34,627 nucleotides of DNA, from contig VBDU01000014.1 of NCBI GenBank assembly GCA_005883625.1, forward strand, positions 1-34,627, read 5' to 3'. The first letter of the stretch is position 1. Each line of letters begins with the position of its first letter. Positions 34,149-34,627 of this stretch are shown here, piece by piece. The stretch comes from Chloroflexota bacterium (GTDB lineage Bacteria > Chloroflexota > Limnocylindria > P2-11E). The notes beneath the pieces are model-generated. The model did not search any database. It saw only the letters and a program-made list of their open reading frames with translations, and was not told where the DNA came from. The position numbers were made by a program, and so were the translations under genes.

Positions 34149-34213
34149 CTCCCCCGACCGGGGCCTTAACGGGCTCGCCCGCACATGCGTTCATACGGAC
34201 GCTAGGAGGCGGG

Positions 34214-34627
34214 GTGCTCGGATTCTTCTTCCATCTGCTCAAAGCGAAGCTTGTCTTCATCGGTGGCGCGAACATCCCGGTGATCGCCGCTCTGCTCGTG
34301 CTCGGCACGACGGGGTTCGTGGTGACCGGGACGATCAAGGGCGACGAGGACGGTGACGATCGCCGGCGGGTGACCTTCGTCCTCACGCCGCTCGAGAGCA
34401 TGAAGTGCGTCGACGCGCTCATCGCTCAGACGGAGACGCTGCTCGAGCTCGACGCCCTCGCCGCCGACGCCAACGGACAGCTCCGCCGTCTCAGTGGGCG
34501 CGCGCGCATGCAGGCCGACGAGCAGAACAAGGTCATCGACGACGCCGCGCTTCGCGCGCAGGTCGACAAGACGTCCGGTCAGATCCGCGACGCGCTCGCG
34601 GCCGCGCGCCAGCAGGTCCAAGCGGCG
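34214..34627 (+). CDS. Hypothetical coiled-coil membrane protein (3' end outside window)
   Basis: A partial frame of 138 codons with no stop. GTG 34214 follows AGGAGG by 4 nt. The start MLGFFFHLLKAKLVFIGGAN and the hydrophobic stretch IPVIAALLVLGTTGFVVTG form one N-terminal membrane helix. A charged segment (IKGDEDGDDRRRVTF) follows, then a long helical region rich in Ala, Gln, Asp and Leu (ETLLELDALAADANGQLRRL, QADEQNKVIDDAALRAQVDK), probably a coiled coil. No family is recognised from this part. Confidence 0.75.
   Translation, partial: MLGFFFHLLKAKLVFIGGANIPVIAALLVLGTTGFVVTGTIKGDEDGDDRRRVTFVLTPLESMKCVDALIAQTETLLELDALAADANGQLRRLSGRARMQADEQNKVIDDAALRAQVDKTSGQIRDALAAARQQVQAA

Overview
The window is high-G+C DNA (about two thirds or more by eye) with bacterial gene organisation: short intergenic gaps, ATGA/GTGA overlaps, many GTG starts, some TTG starts, and clear AGGAGG-type ribosome sites. 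Family content fits an uncultured soil or freshwater Chloroflexota (Limnocylindria-like) or a neighbouring high-G+C Terrabacteria lineage: ArsR-AHSA1-VOC-DUF1801 stress clusters, small cupredoxins, cyclase-AAA-TPR giants, a COG4280 membrane protein and an Opp/Dpp transporter. The taxonomic call is an inference. There is no phage, IS element, CRISPR array or rRNA; one tRNA is present.

Layout. (A) 1-2247, minus: an XdhC/CoxI maturation factor cut by the window edge and an NCS2 purine permease, a purine-use pair. (B) 2480-5731, plus: a large secreted collagen-like protein with duplicated modules, convergent with a membrane-anchored cupredoxin (5787-6359) and an unrecognised two-part protein (6420-7454). 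(C) 7743-14150: two ArsR-AHSA1 stress modules point at each other. Module 1 (plus) is arsR, AHSA1, VOC and a broken DUF1801 gene. Module 2 (minus) is arsR, a double-AHSA1 fusion and a second broken DUF1801-like gene. Between them lie a small membrane-anchored protein, tRNA-Ser(UGA), an S4 RNA-binding protein, a CphA-like ATP-grasp ligase and an ABC-type ATPase. (D) 14267-16366: an O-antigen-ligase-like polymerase with a TPR tail. (E) 16380-29378: a divergent transport and catabolic island around an RpiR-type regulator. The minus arm is rpiR, class III aminotransferase, family 5 solute-binding protein, COG4280 protein, small membrane protein and YtcJ-like amidohydrolase. The plus arm is C45 Ntn amidase/acyltransferase, MFS carrier, a solute-binding protein lacking a signal peptide, DppB, DppC, cupredoxin lipoprotein and a frameshifted lipoprotein. 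(F) 29400-34627: an APC amino-acid permease, a zinc-ribbon/cyclase/AAA/TPR signalling protein and the start of a coiled-coil membrane protein.

How the genes may work together. The most coherent unit is the divergent island. An oligopeptide-type importer is split across both arms: binding protein on the minus arm, two permeases on the plus arm, no ATPase in the window. It sits with an amide-cleaving Ntn enzyme, an aminotransferase and an amidohydrolase, so uptake and breakdown of an N-acylated amine or small peptide is the best guess, not a demonstrated pathway. 

A second theme is damage. At least three genes carry frame lesions (both DUF1801-type genes and a lipoprotein), and two more lack a credible start codon although homologous sequence continues upstream. 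Either this is real local decay or it is assembly error; the reads would decide.
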